Made by a program: the position numbers and the translations under genes. Of a stretch of 64,000 nt of DNA, positions 26,398 through 35,008 are shown in pieces (within the stretch, counting starts at the first letter, position 1; every line of letters begins with the position of its first letter). The DNA is taken from positions 1 to 64,000 of the forward strand of contig CAMUZQ010000003.1 of the NCBI GenBank assembly GCA_947165275.1, in the 5' to 3' direction. The notes under the pieces are model-generated. The model worked only from the letters and a program-made list of their open reading frames with translations. It was not told where the DNA came from and made no database searches. This stretch comes from an uncultured Lachnospiraceae bacterium. GTDB taxonomy: Bacteria > Bacillota > Clostridia > Lachnospirales > Lachnospiraceae.

Positions 26398-27383
26398 CAG
26401 ATGGAGAGCGCCCTTGCTATCTCATACTGATACTCGGGTATCTTCTTTTCCATAGCCAGCGCCTCATCAATATCAAAATCCGTGAATTCACCATTATGAT
26501 ATCCTATCACCCTGTTGGATCTGCCTTCAGCCAGAAGGTCCGCTGCCATGGCTCCCATGATGGATGCATAATACCTGTCCTTACAGGTAGGAGAGCCTCC
26601 TCTCTGCATATAACCCAGGATCGTTGCTCTTGTCTCCATGCCTGTCGCTGCCTCTATGCGCCGCGCCATAGAGGTCGAATGTCCTATGCCCTCCGCGTTG
26701 ATTATAAGATGAAAGGTCTTGCCTATCTTACGGCTCTCGATAATATGATTTATGATCTCCTGCTCGTCATAATCATATTTTTCGGGAAGAAGGATATCCT
26801 CCGCGCCTGAGGCCACACCACACCATAATGCGATATATCCTGCATTTCTTCCCATTACCTCCACTATGGAGCACCTCTCATGTGAGGACGAAGTATCTCT
26901 TATCTTATCTATAGCCTCCAGGGCTGTATTTACGGCTGTATCAAAGCCTATGGTATAATCGGTGCAGGCAATATCAAGATCTATCGTTCCCGGGATCCCC
27001 ATCACCTCGATACCCTCGTGGGCAAGGGCCAGAGCCCCTCTGTATGATCCGTCGCCCCCGATCACAACTACCGCATCAATCCCCTGCTTGCGGCAGATAT
27101 CGGCTGCCTTCTTCTGTCCTGCCTCGGTCTTAAACTCCTCGGACCTTGCTGTACGAAGTATGGTTCCTCCGCGCTGTATGGTATCGGAAACGGATCTCGG
27201 TCCGAATTCTATGAAATCCCTCTCCAGAAGTCCCTGGTAGCCCCGCTGTATACCTACCACCTCAAAGCCGTTGTATATAGCCTTTCTGGTCACAGCCCTT
27301 ATGGCTGCATTCATTCCGGGTGAGTCCCCTCCTGAGGTAAGAACAGCAATTTTTTTTGATCCTTTGGTTTTTGTTTTTGGCAT
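26397..27383 (-). CDS. pfkA: 6-phosphofructokinase
   Basis: A 328-residue enzyme that phosphorylates fructose 6-phosphate in glycolysis. GGDSPGMNAAIRAVTR lies near 18-33, and GGDGSYRGA follows (the Gly after GGD is typical of ATP-dependent enzymes). The active-site segment is GIPGTIDLDI, where the canonical sequence is GTIDNDI. The catalytic Asp of TID is kept but the next residue is Leu instead of Asn. EVMGRNAGYIALWCG and LGYMQRGGSPTCKDR (fructose 6-phosphate and effector contacts) are intact. AGGAGA precedes the ATG. First gene of the run with the rRNA methylase and proC. Confidence 0.93.
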   Translation of the reverse strand: MPKTKTKGSKKIAVLTSGGDSPGMNAAIRAVTRKAIYNGFEVVGIQRGYQGLLERDFIEFGPRSVSDTIQRGGTILRTARSEEFKTEAGQKKAADICRKQGIDAVVVIGGDGSYRGALALAHEGIEVMGIPGTIDLDIACTDYTIGFDTAVNTALEAIDKIRDTSSSHERCSIVEVMGRNAGYIALWCGVASGAEDILLPEKYDYDEQEIINHIIESRKIGKTFHLIINAEGIGHSTSMARRIEAATGMETRATILGYMQRGGSPTCKDRYYASIMGAMAADLLAEGRSNRVIGYHNGEFTDFDIDEALAMEKKIPEYQYEIARALSI

Positions 27384-27443
27384 ATAAGCTTCTCCTGACG
27401 TGCTTTAGACAATCAACCTCTTTATTTTATATCAAAGTCCGGG

Positions 27444-28475
27444 TTAGTGCAATTTCGTCCGGCTCATTACGTATATGATGTCCCTGACATTAGTATCCTC
27501 CTGCATATCCCTGTCATCATATACATATAGATACAGGATGATCCCTTCGGATTTCACAGGCTGGAAGACCATCTCGACCCTGTAGGGAGACGGAAGTATC
27601 GCGCGGTCCTCATATCTGCCCTTGTAATAGCTGTATTTTTCTCCCGATCCGTTCTTTGTACTGCGTGACTCCATGGTAAACCGGTTAACATCCGCATCCC
27701 CGCCGAGAATATTCGTAATGATCTTTTTTTCCACCTGCACAGGATCGTTTATATCTTCCTTATCCACGAGCAGATCCTTGCTGAAATAGCAGACAAACAC
27801 ATTATCCGGCCGCACATCTGACTTCCCCTTCACATTAAGCACATAATGATATCCGTCAATCTCACCAAGACTGTTTTCCTTTATATTTCTTTCTGACGCA
27901 GTCCAGGAAGCCGGTATCCGGTAGGTGACCCTTCCTCCGTCCAGTGATCTTTCCTGAGAGCTTTTTCCGTCTATCTTATAGCCGTCGATGAAGTACCATT
28001 CATCCTTCGATGCTTTTTCGTCTCCCTCCGCCCGGCTCACGGAATCCGTATCCATCGTGAGCTCCTTATTGATCATCCCAAAGGACAGCTCTCCATAGAC
28101 CCTGACCCGGTCCCCTTCTTTTAATGAGGATATTACGGACATAGTGTCCTTATCCGATGTCCTGCATATTATTTTTTTATCCGTACCCTCTCCGGATATT
28201 CCTATTTCCTTATTATTGCCTTTCTTTGTACTGACCTGCCCCGTCAGAACAAGGTCTCTTCCGTTATATGTCTGCTTTGTCTTCTCATAATCCGAGGCCG
28301 CATCTCCAAGAAGCGTTCCGGCATCCGCAGACTCATATATCCGATGCTTTTTTACATCCAGCTCAACTGAGGTTTTCGTGAGTCCGAATCCGCCCAGAAA
28401 AAAACATCCCGTGATAAGGATAAGCAAAAAAAACAGTCCCGTTATCCTGTTTATAAATAAACTATGATTCTTCAT
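27444..28475 (-). CDS. Membrane-anchored extracytoplasmic protein with OB-fold-like region, ExbBD operon
   Basis: A 343-residue protein I do not recognise as a whole. One N-terminal helix (about 9-31, ITGLFFLLILITGCFFLGG) anchors it. At about 60-140 the pattern NGRDLVLTGQVSTKK, then SLKEGDRVRVYGEL resembles the tRNA_anti-like (OB-fold) domains found in exported Firmicutes proteins. The C-terminal 190 residues are mixed beta with no motif I can name. The gene overlaps the previous one by 14 bp and closes the ExbB/ExbD-type cassette. It may be the effector that the proton channel acts on, which is context inference only. The Cys at position 24 is not in a proper lipobox. Confidence 0.7.
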   Translation of the reverse strand: MKNHSLFINRITGLFFLLILITGCFFLGGFGLTKTSVELDVKKHRIYESADAGTLLGDAASDYEKTKQTYNGRDLVLTGQVSTKKGNNKEIGISGEGTDKKIICRTSDKDTMSVISSLKEGDRVRVYGELSFGMINKELTMDTDSVSRAEGDEKASKDEWYFIDGYKIDGKSSQERSLDGGRVTYRIPASWTASERNIKENSLGEIDGYHYVLNVKGKSDVRPDNVFVCYFSKDLLVDKEDINDPVQVEKKIITNILGGDADVNRFTMESRSTKNGSGEKYSYYKGRYEDRAILPSPYRVEMVFQPVKSEGIILYLYVYDDRDMQEDTNVRDIIYVMSRTKLH

Positions 28476-28914
28476 ATTCCGGCTCTATACCTGAATCCTT
28501 AAGCAGCCTGTCCACAGCTTCATATGTTTCCGAATCCGCAAAATCATCAATGAGTTTACAGCTTTTGATCCTGCTCCTGCTCCGACTGATATAAGCTTCA
28601 AGTCTGTCCAGGGTTATCTGCCTTTCATTCATGGTTATGTCCTGACCTCTGACGGATATCTTCAGCTCAAGGCCGTCCTCTTCGGGTACCTTGCTTTCCG
28701 AAACGGAAGCAGCTGAGTTGTCGGATACCTCACTCTTTATTGCGGCCTCATCATTTCCCTCCGGTCCCACGGGCTCTGACTTTATCGCTGCGCTCAGGTC
28801 GATAAGCTTTTTTTCCCCATAAAACAGCCTTATCTCCTTCCTTCCGAACCCCATTACCGCAAAGGTCAGGATAAGGAATGATATGATTATCATAAGCCGG
28901 TGCATTTTACTCAT
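28462..28914 (-). CDS. Single-pass membrane protein with ExbD-like outer domain (third ExbD-like subunit)
   Basis: A 150-residue protein. A hydrophobic segment (about 5-23, RLMIIISFLILTFAVMGFG) is followed by a low-complexity Ser/Glu linker. A domain at about 80-145 then has KISVRGQDITMNERQITLD and KLIDDFADSETYEAVDRLL. That strand, strand, helix, then aD...Y..v...L..SGI pattern matches the periplasmic domain of ExbD/TolR. Its helix lacks the channel Asp of true ExbD, so it cannot replace the proton-carrying subunit. It overlaps its neighbours by 8 and 14 bp, so the operon is tightly coupled. The ExbD-like reading is a pattern judgement. Confidence 0.65.
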   Translation of the reverse strand: MSKMHRLMIIISFLILTFAVMGFGRKEIRLFYGEKKLIDLSAAIKSEPVGPEGNDEAAIKSEVSDNSAASVSESKVPEEDGLELKISVRGQDITMNERQITLDRLEAYISRSRSRIKSCKLIDDFADSETYEAVDRLLKDSGIEPEYEES

Positions 28915-29458
28915 TCTTTTCTTTCCATTTCAGGTTTCTTTCATCCAGCTCTTCCTGTATGGCATGAAAGGTATTTGATGAAGCATATGCATCCACAAGA
29001 AGGATCGTCTGGCTTCTGTCTGTCCCGTCCAGGATCCCCTGCAGTTCATCTATCCCTTTGAGCTTTTTCCTATTGAGCTCTATTGTGGTTCCGGTGACCC
29101 GGATGTAGCTTTCATATCCCACGTCCTCCGACCAGTAGATTCCGGAGGAATCTATGCCGTCAGCATGAACACCTTCATCGCTCCCGGTCCCCCTCGGAAC
29201 ATACATCAGGAAAAGAGCTGTGCCGACTGACAGAGTCCCCATTATGATAAAAACAATACATACATCCCTTACAGCGCGGGTCTGTGATTCGAGCAGGGCC
29301 TTCCCCTTCTCGGAGGTTTCATAGAATAAATAGTCGTCCTTTCTCTTAAAGACGATCATCCAGGCCGTTTTTATCGGCTGAACCGCCAGCATTACAAGCC
29401 CTGCCAGACCGATCAGTATAAAGGCCACTCCTATGACTGTTAATACGGTTATCAGCAT
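28907..29458 (-). CDS. Two-pass membrane protein with ExbD-like outer domain (second ExbD-like subunit)
   Basis: A 183-residue protein. There are two hydrophobic segments (about 3-27 and 66-88) with a 40-residue charged loop between them. A C-terminal domain at about 115-180 reads YIRVTGTTIELNRKKLKGID, then ILLVDAYASSNTFHAIQEEL. This has the same order of strands and helix as ExbD/TolR outer domains and as the next gene product. I know of no named family with this layout. It lies 15 bp downstream of the true ExbD-type gene and overlaps the following gene by 8 bp. Confidence 0.65.
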   Translation of the reverse strand: MLITVLTVIGVAFILIGLAGLVMLAVQPIKTAWMIVFKRKDDYLFYETSEKGKALLESQTRAVRDVCIVFIIMGTLSVGTALFLMYVPRGTGSDEGVHADGIDSSGIYWSEDVGYESYIRVTGTTIELNRKKLKGIDELQGILDGTDRSQTILLVDAYASSNTFHAIQEELDERNLKWKEKNE

Positions 29459-29473
29459 AACGTCGGATCTTCT

Positions 29474-29983
29474 CTATTCCTTCTTAAAATAGACATTGTT
29501 ATTGGAAGCCTGCAGCTTATCGACAGCTTCTCTTATCCTCTTCTCGTCCCTGTACAGTATCCTCTCATCTCCCTGATTCAGCGAGAAAACAACAGGCTTA
29601 TCCCGGTTTGCGCTAATATACCCCTTCAGATATTCCTCAAGATCAGCATATTCTTTTTCCACATCTCTGCCGTTTAATGAAATGATATGATCCGTCTCAT
29701 CAGGACTCCCTGATATCCTGATCTCCCTGTTCTCGGGATCCTCCCTGTCATAGGTTGAGATCACGGTTACAAATGTATAATAATCATCTATCATTTCATT
29801 TCTGAGATCGTATTCCTTTTTCGCCTCGGCATACTCCTCCTGTATACTCAGGGTTTCCTCTTCCGATATCTTCTTTGACAGTATGGTCTGGGAAACAAAG
29901 ATCAGCAATATGATAAATATCACATCCAGCAGAGGAGTGAGGTCCAGAAGGATATTATTTGTATGCAGATGATTCCGTCTCAT
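29474..29983 (-). CDS. ExbD/TolR-type biopolymer transport protein
   Basis: A 169-residue protein. The N-terminal LLDLTPLLDVIFIILLIFVSQ carries the invariant membrane Asp (D20) that conducts protons in ExbD, TolR and MotB-like subunits. It is followed by a coiled-coil-like charged stretch and an outer-face domain ending in VVFSLNQGDERILY and a final helix. ExbD works as a dimer inside an ExbB pentamer and turns proton flow into motion. The gene follows the ExbB-type gene by 11 bp. In Gram-negative bacteria it would serve TonB or Tol-Pal; no such partner is encoded here. Family assignment good, role unknown. Confidence 0.85.
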   Translation of the reverse strand: MRRNHLHTNNILLDLTPLLDVIFIILLIFVSQTILSKKISEEETLSIQEEYAEAKKEYDLRNEMIDDYYTFVTVISTYDREDPENREIRISGSPDETDHIISLNGRDVEKEYADLEEYLKGYISANRDKPVVFSLNQGDERILYRDEKRIREAVDKLQASNNNVYFKKE

Positions 29984-29994
29984 GGCAGTCTTCC

Positions 29995-30558
29995 CTATTC
30001 TTCGGAAATATTATTGAGCTTTATGGCATTGTCCAGCTTCTTGTTATAGTCCGAAAGCATTATATCCGTATCATATATGGTTTTTGCCGGGAAACAGGTC
30101 GCAACGATCTTAAGCGCGATAGCAGCCACCAGTCCGAAAAAGGTTGTCGAGAGCGCAGTTCCAAGGCCGCTTATCAGGTTTTCGATCGAAGCCTCGTTTC
30201 CCTGCTGAACTACAAGCATGAGTCCTGCGACAGTGCCCAGTATGCCGAAAAGAGGAAATAAGGGTATTAATTGTGAATATATTTCATATTTCGAGCATGT
30301 CTGGTTAAAGCTCTTTTCATAGTCCCTGATCGTATCCGGAGTGACCGCTTCTCCCTCCTCTGCTTCATCGCTTATCTCATGGGTCTTTTTGTTTATGGTC
30401 GTCCTGAGATTCCTTTTGCTGCTGAGGGCATCCTCGATATGGCTTTTATGTACTGACAGCCTGACCCACAGCATGAGCAGTCTTATCAGGATAAATACAG
30501 CTGCTGTAACTATAAATACATTGCCAAATCTTTCAATTAACCCGAGAATAAATTCCAT
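29995..30558 (-). CDS. MotA/TolQ/ExbB-type proton channel protein
   Basis: A 187-residue protein of PF01618 type. There are three membrane helices: about 12-33, about 96-118 (LIPLFPLFGILGTVAGLMLV) and about 131-152 (GTALSTTFFGLVAAIALKI). The channel-lining threonines match T109 in LGTVAG and T138/T139 in ALSTTFFG. The long cytoplasmic loop lies between helices 1 and 2, as in ExbB/TolQ. With the next gene product it should form a stator-like proton channel. It starts 16 bp after the MATE-ATPase fusion gene. It is shorter than E. coli ExbB (244 residues) but has all core helices. Confidence 0.88.
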   Translation of the reverse strand: MEFILGLIERFGNVFIVTAAVFILIRLLMLWVRLSVHKSHIEDALSSKRNLRTTINKKTHEISDEAEEGEAVTPDTIRDYEKSFNQTCSKYEIYSQLIPLFPLFGILGTVAGLMLVVQQGNEASIENLISGLGTALSTTFFGLVAAIALKIVATCFPAKTIYDTDIMLSDYNKKLDNAIKLNNISEE

Positions 30559-30574
30559 GATCCTTACCTGCCTT

Positions 30575-32353
30575 TCAAATGTCCGCCTGACCGTTCAGCC
30601 TTATCGAAAGAACATTGAGTCCCAGAATGTTCTGATAATGCATTTCGGATGCCAGCCCCGACACGATGCGTATTCCGATATTACGTGTCTTATCCTTCTG
30701 ATCCATCATCCTGCTCCTCTGCTCTATGTTAAATGGAATGCAGTCATCCTTTATGGAAAGGATCAGCGTTTCAGGCTTGCAGGCTGCGCGTACCTGTACA
30801 TAATGCTTCCTGTTGTCGGCTGAAAAGCCATGCTTTATGACATTTCCTGCCATTTCCTCAAGGAAAAGACCGGAAAAGAAAGCCCTGCGCCTGTCTATTC
30901 CCCTTTCCTGACAGAATTCCTGCAAAGTTCTTGAGACGCCGATGACACCGTCCATATCATGCAGCGTGATATCTATATATTTATATACAGGCACTCCGAA
31001 ATCCTCAGGTATGGGCATTAGCTCATCAAGATTTTTGGGGAAGCCCTTATTATATATGCAGGCGTATATCAATACGAAGACGGGAGCGATAAGTCCGTTA
31101 AGCACAGTTGCCGTATACACCCCGCTAAGTCCCATGCTTCCTATGAGAAGCATCGAAAAAAGCACGGTACCTATCAGTCCGTCAAGCAGAGCCAGGATAT
31201 GCGCCGGTATGTGTCTTTCGGATGCCTGCCAGTAGCAGGAGAAATGTGACATAACGATACTCAGCGGCATACTCCAGGGAAGTATCCTGAAGCCCATCAG
31301 CGTCATCATATAGACCGGATCCGACGGATCCCTGTAATACAGTCTCGTAAGCGGCTCTGCCAGCAGCATGATGGCAAAAGCCAGCGCTGACAGTATCGGG
31401 ATGAAATTCAGCAGAGCAGTCTTCATGACTTCTGTCAGCGATCCGCGGTCTTCCTCCCCGACACTGACACTGATCATCATCCGTGAAACGACAACCATTC
31501 CGTCAGGAATGATCCAGAATAAGGACAGCAGGGAATTCGCAGCCGTATAGGCAGATATTCCTACCGCTCCCACATATGCGATTATCAGTGAGTTTACTGC
31601 AGCCCCCCTTACGGCGCGATAGGCATTGCCTGCCGCCCCCGGCACGCCGATCTTTATTATATCACAGGCCATATTCCATTTAATGCCCTTGACGGAAAAA
31701 TGCATCGGGGCATCCTTCCTCATAAAGCCGGGAACCTGTATCAGAAAATAAACCCATAATCCAAGGGACGGGGCAAGGGCAAGCCCCAGGGTCTCCAGCT
31801 TCATGACTCCGACAAAAAGATAGTTCAGGACAAAATTCAATCCAATATAAACAATACCTGCCGTCGTGGCCAGCCCGCCTTTATTGTCCAGAGACAGAAA
31901 GGCGGCCAGCTGACTGCCGAGAAACAGGGGGATGATACTGACCGCCTGGCCAAGCACATACAGGGTGAGCAGCCTGCTGATCTCAGGATCACCGGCCGCC
32001 GGCATAATGCTCCCCGCAAGTCCGAATACCAGATGTCCCACGGTGACTATAATGGCAAGGATCCCGGAAACAGCCATATCCAGAGCGAAAATATCCTGCA
32101 CACCTGCAGGATCGTTCCGTCCCATATGCTCTCCGCAGATGATGGTCGCGCCCCCGACCAGCAGGACCGTGACCGCCACAACAGCCAGGTTTACCGGAGA
32201 ATAAAGGCCCACAGCAGACATCGCCTTGACACCCACGAAATTCCCGGCAAAAAGACTGGAAACGATACCGTTTATCATCCCCACAGATGCCAGCAGGATC
32301 TGTACCGGCAGTAGTCTGAACATTGTTTTCTGTGTAAGCTTCGATCCTTCCAC
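30575..32353 (-). CDS. MATE family transporter fused to RsbW-like HATPase domain
   Basis: About 592 residues. Residues 1-440 are a MATE/MatE multidrug-type exporter with two six-helix bundles (LLPVQILLASVGMINGIVSS at the start, then VGVKAMSAVGLYSP, and GVPGAAGNAYRAVRGAAVNS at the second half). Residues about 455-590 are a GHKL ATPase of the RsbW/SpoIIAB type: FLEEMAGNVIKHGF (N box), LSIKDDCIPFN (G1-like) and RNIGIRIVSGLASE (G2-like). A fusion of a MATE exporter to a switch-kinase-like domain is unusual. The start is GTG 32353, six bases after GGAGGAG; the longer frame to 32428 lacks a site and overlaps the upstream gene. Its substrate is unknown. Confidence 0.88.
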   Translation of the reverse strand: MEGSKLTQKTMFRLLPVQILLASVGMINGIVSSLFAGNFVGVKAMSAVGLYSPVNLAVVAVTVLLVGGATIICGEHMGRNDPAGVQDIFALDMAVSGILAIIVTVGHLVFGLAGSIMPAAGDPEISRLLTLYVLGQAVSIIPLFLGSQLAAFLSLDNKGGLATTAGIVYIGLNFVLNYLFVGVMKLETLGLALAPSLGLWVYFLIQVPGFMRKDAPMHFSVKGIKWNMACDIIKIGVPGAAGNAYRAVRGAAVNSLIIAYVGAVGISAYTAANSLLSLFWIIPDGMVVVSRMMISVSVGEEDRGSLTEVMKTALLNFIPILSALAFAIMLLAEPLTRLYYRDPSDPVYMMTLMGFRILPWSMPLSIVMSHFSCYWQASERHIPAHILALLDGLIGTVLFSMLLIGSMGLSGVYTATVLNGLIAPVFVLIYACIYNKGFPKNLDELMPIPEDFGVPVYKYIDITLHDMDGVIGVSRTLQEFCQERGIDRRRAFFSGLFLEEMAGNVIKHGFSADNRKHYVQVRAACKPETLILSIKDDCIPFNIEQRSRMMDQKDKTRNIGIRIVSGLASEMHYQNILGLNVLSIRLNGQADI

Positions 32354-32384
32354 CTGATCTCCTCCACCTTTGAGATTTTTTATA

Positions 32385-33788
32385 TCATACAGCAGAAACC
32401 GGCCGGCAACAATTATGATCCGGGTCATTCCTGCCGTTATCCCACATTTCCCTCACGCATTCACTCAAACGGTTTAGATCCGTGGCAAGCGGTCTGAGCT
32501 TCTCTACAGCTTTTTTGTAGTCATTATACAGCTTATACCTGTATCTGTATGAATCCTGAACAGAGTTTCTCATTGTATAGCGGAGCTCGAAAATATAAGC
32601 AAGATATTCCCTCTCATCCATATTAAGTACACTGGGATAATCCAGGGCGGTAACGTTTCCGAAGGGAAGGAACAGGTCAGGTGTATACTCCGCATCATTG
32701 ATGCCAAACCGGCAGTGCTCGTATTCATTAAAGTGCACATATGTAGTATCCAGATACTCCGCCAGCTCATATGTGCGCCCGGCCATTTCCCAGGTTTCCT
32801 CAGGAAAACCGACGATATAAAATGCCATTGTCTCTATCCCGAGCAGATGAGCATGATCTGTAAGCTCCTTCACCCTCCTGATATCACCCTTGATACTGTT
32901 ATAATTTCTTAAGACTCCTGCATCTGCGGACTCGACCCCGAAGCATATCATCCCTGTTCCTGCATCCTTCATGAGCTGAAGGATTTCTTCATCCAGACCT
33001 TCTATTCTGGTCTCGCATACTATCCTGGTCCTAATACCCCGGTCGATGATCCTCTTTAAGAGCGCCTTTGTTATGTTTTTGTCCGCCGAAAAATACTGGT
33101 CTCTGAACTGTATCTCATCAGGCTCAAGCTCCAGAAGCTTTTCCATGCTTCCGGCCGCAGCTTCCACACTTTTTGTCCTGTAGCCTTCATAATACAGCTT
33201 ATAGGGGCAGTACAGGCACGACATCGGGCATCCCCTGCTTGCTGCAAGAGTCAGCCTCAGCCCCTTTGCCATATCCTTGTAGCCTTTGTAATTCACAAGG
33301 GTATAATCCGGGGCAGGCAGATGAACAAAGCCGTTCTTTATGTTTTTGACATATCTCAGGGCATATTCATCGACAGGCTCCTCTATGACCTCGCTGATAT
33401 ACGGGGCATTGCCGGTAAGCCATTTCTTAAGGATCTTTGCAGCAAGTCCGCAGATCTTTATATCCGCTTCGGGCATAAGCCCCCTTACGGCTTCAAGCAG
33501 CTTTAGATCGGAATGTATCGTCTGACCGGTGGTCTTAAGTATCACCAGGTTATAGATATCATTTTCGAGCTGTTTCAGCAGCTCATCGGGAAGCATCCTG
33601 TTTTCTACGGCCGCATCTATCACTCTGACCTGATATTCTCCGCTTTCGGAAAAAACAGATGCCGCTGTCAGAAACGTCAGATCCGGGTAAACATCATATG
33701 ATACCTGGAGCATCCCCAATTCTCCATGGGCATCACTGTGAATATTGAATCCATAATAGGGACGAAGAAACAAAACCTTTTTTTTCAT
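32385..33788 (-). CDS. B12-binding-type radical SAM protein
   Basis: About 467 residues. The N-terminal part ([15 protein letters not shown], then [23 protein letters not shown]) has the Rossmann-like layout of B12-binding domains; the His of DxHxxG is not obvious. The radical SAM core has [18 protein letters not shown] with the CxxxCxxC iron-sulfur ligands near 190, followed by [12 protein letters not shown] and [12 protein letters not shown]. Such enzymes perform methylations or other radical chemistry on lipids, peptides or small molecules. It leads the run into the MATE-ATPase and ExbBD genes (31-bp gap). The start is uncertain: ATG 33788 fits the fold, while AAAAGGAG lies before a TTG at 33812. 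Confidence 0.85.
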   Translation of the reverse strand: MKKKVLFLRPYYGFNIHSDAHGELGMLQVSYDVYPDLTFLTAASVFSESGEYQVRVIDAAVENRMLPDELLKQLENDIYNLVILKTTGQTIHSDLKLLEAVRGLMPEADIKICGLAAKILKKWLTGNAPYISEVIEEPVDEYALRYVKNIKNGFVHLPAPDYTLVNYKGYKDMAKGLRLTLAASRGCPMSCLYCPYKLYYEGYRTKSVEAAAGSMEKLLELEPDEIQFRDQYFSADKNITKALLKRIIDRGIRTRIVCETRIEGLDEEILQLMKDAGTGMICFGVESADAGVLRNYNSIKGDIRRVKELTDHAHLLGIETMAFYIVGFPEETWEMAGRTYELAEYLDTTYVHFNEYEHCRFGINDAEYTPDLFLPFGNVTALDYPSVLNMDEREYLAYIFELRYTMRNSVQDSYRYRYKLYNDYKKAVEKLRPLATDLNRLSECVREMWDNGRNDPDHNCCRPVSAV

Positions 33789-33941
33789 AAAGATATGTTT
33801 ATTGATTCCCAACTCCTTTTTTCAGTTTCATCAATTATACGACCTTTTGTCCTGTTTTGCATCACCCAGGTTGTACAAACGGCTTTCTCCGGCCGCTTTT
33901 GCATTTTCAGGGCCGCCTCGGATCGCAGATCGCATAAAAGA

Positions 33942-33970
33942 TTTACAAATCCCATGATTTGTGCTATATT
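33942..33970 (+). promoter_or_regulatory. Promoter of the HU gene
   Basis: TTTACA (33942-33947), 17-bp spacer and TATATT (33965-33970) preceded by TG in extended -10 position. The leader of about 105 nt ends in AGGAGAGG before the ATG. A minus-strand TATAAT at 33839-33834 probably serves the divergent radical SAM operon. Confidence 0.7.
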
Positions 33971-34082
33971 ACCGCCCGTTAAAGTAAATATCCTCATTAA
34001 GGGTATGCTCATCAAAGCCTCTGCTTTTTGCAGGGTGGATTATGACCAGATCCCGGGAGGCGAAGACAGGAGAGGAATCGAC

Positions 34083-34361
34083 ATGAATAAGACAGAATTA
34101 GTAGAAGCAATCGCAAAAAAGGCCGATATTTCAAAGAAGGATGCTGAAGCAGCTCTCAAGGCATTCACTGATACAGTCGGCGCACAGCTTAAGAAGGGCG
34201 ATAAGATCCAGCTCGTAGGCTTCGGTACCTTCGAGGTATCCAAGAGAGCAGCCCGTACCGGAAAGAACCCTCAGACAGGCGAGGCTATCAAGATCGCAGC
34301 ATCAAAGTCCCCCAAGTTCAAGGCCGGAAAGGCACTTAAGGATCTTGTAAACAAGAAGTGA
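34083..34361 (+). CDS. hup: HU family DNA-binding protein
   Basis: A 92-residue nucleoid protein that binds and bends DNA as a dimer. The whole family layout is visible: [19 protein letters not shown], the [20 protein letters not shown] signature (about 46-65), the beta arms with the Pro of NPQTG, and the C-terminal helix [11 protein letters not shown]. It starts at ATG 34083 after AGGAGAGG. The gene is single, with its own strong promoter and a downstream hairpin. Confidence 0.98.
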   Translation: MNKTELVEAIAKKADISKKDAEAALKAFTDTVGAQLKKGDKIQLVGFGTFEVSKRAARTGKNPQTGEAIKIAASKSPKFKAGKALKDLVNKK

Positions 34362-34379
34362 TCCTGAATAGTTTTTTTC

Positions 34380-34407
34380 ATGACCCCGGATATGTATCCG
34401 GGGTCAT
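34380..34407 (+). terminator. Hairpin downstream of hup
   Basis: ATGACCCCGGA pairs with TCCGGGGTCAT around a TATGTA loop. The 3' side is only AT-rich (ATTATAAG) with no clean U tract; a run of seven T precedes the stem instead. A likely but not textbook terminator. Confidence 0.5.
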
Positions 34408-34516
34408 ATTATAAGTTTATGAGACGCAAAGGACTGTATCTCATAAACGGATCGCTCCGTTTCAGGAGCGGAAGATCATAGACAGGGTACGGTTTATTTT
34501 CACCGGGGAGGAAAAC

Positions 34517-34933
34517 ATGCTCAAAGAGTATTATGACAAGTATTATTTTGAACAGAACTATAACTGTGCTGAGACTCTGATCCGGGCAGCGAATGAATGC
34601 TATGATCTTAAGCTGCACGACAGGGATATGATAATGGTAGGCGGCTATGGAGCCGGAATACAGACCGGAAACACATGCGGGGCAATACTTTCAGCTGTAG
34701 CCGTGCTTTCCATGAAGTACATAGAAAACAAAGCGCATGAGAGTGCCAGCATAAGAGAAGTGACCACAGCTCTCATAAGGAAGTTCAATCTGAAATACGG
34801 TTCGGTCCTGTGCAAGGATATAAAAAGGCAATCCTTCAGTCCTGAATACAGATGTAAAAAGACGGTGGAAACCGCCTGCGACATACTTGACGAAGTTCTT
34901 GAGGAATTTGATAAAGAAAGAACAAATCCGTAA
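34517..34933 (+). CDS. C_GCAxxG_C_C family redox protein
   Basis: A 138-residue protein. The family is named for its spaced cysteines. Here they are NCAET (C17), the central GNTCGAILSAVAVLS, then VLCKD and YRCKKTVETACDIL. Members are small, cytoplasmic and presumed to be redox-active or metal-binding, with no proven role. GGGGAGG precedes the ATG at 34517. It is directly upstream of the hydrogenase-like sensor kinase, which also has many redox cysteines. Confidence 0.85.
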   Translation: MLKEYYDKYYFEQNYNCAETLIRAANECYDLKLHDRDMIMVGGYGAGIQTGNTCGAILSAVAVLSMKYIENKAHESASIREVTTALIRKFNLKYGSVLCKDIKRQSFSPEYRCKKTVETACDILDEVLEEFDKERTNP

Positions 34934-35008
34934 GTTTTATTGGTATAATGTGTTTATTGATCAGGGACTCTTCGGTATGTATGGGAAAAACAGGTTTTAC
35001 GCTTCATT

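Noticed and set aside
33726-34082. N-terminal extension of the HU gene (frame open from 33726)
   Set aside because: The HU fold starts exactly at MNKTEL with a strong ribosome site and a promoter lying inside the supposed extension.
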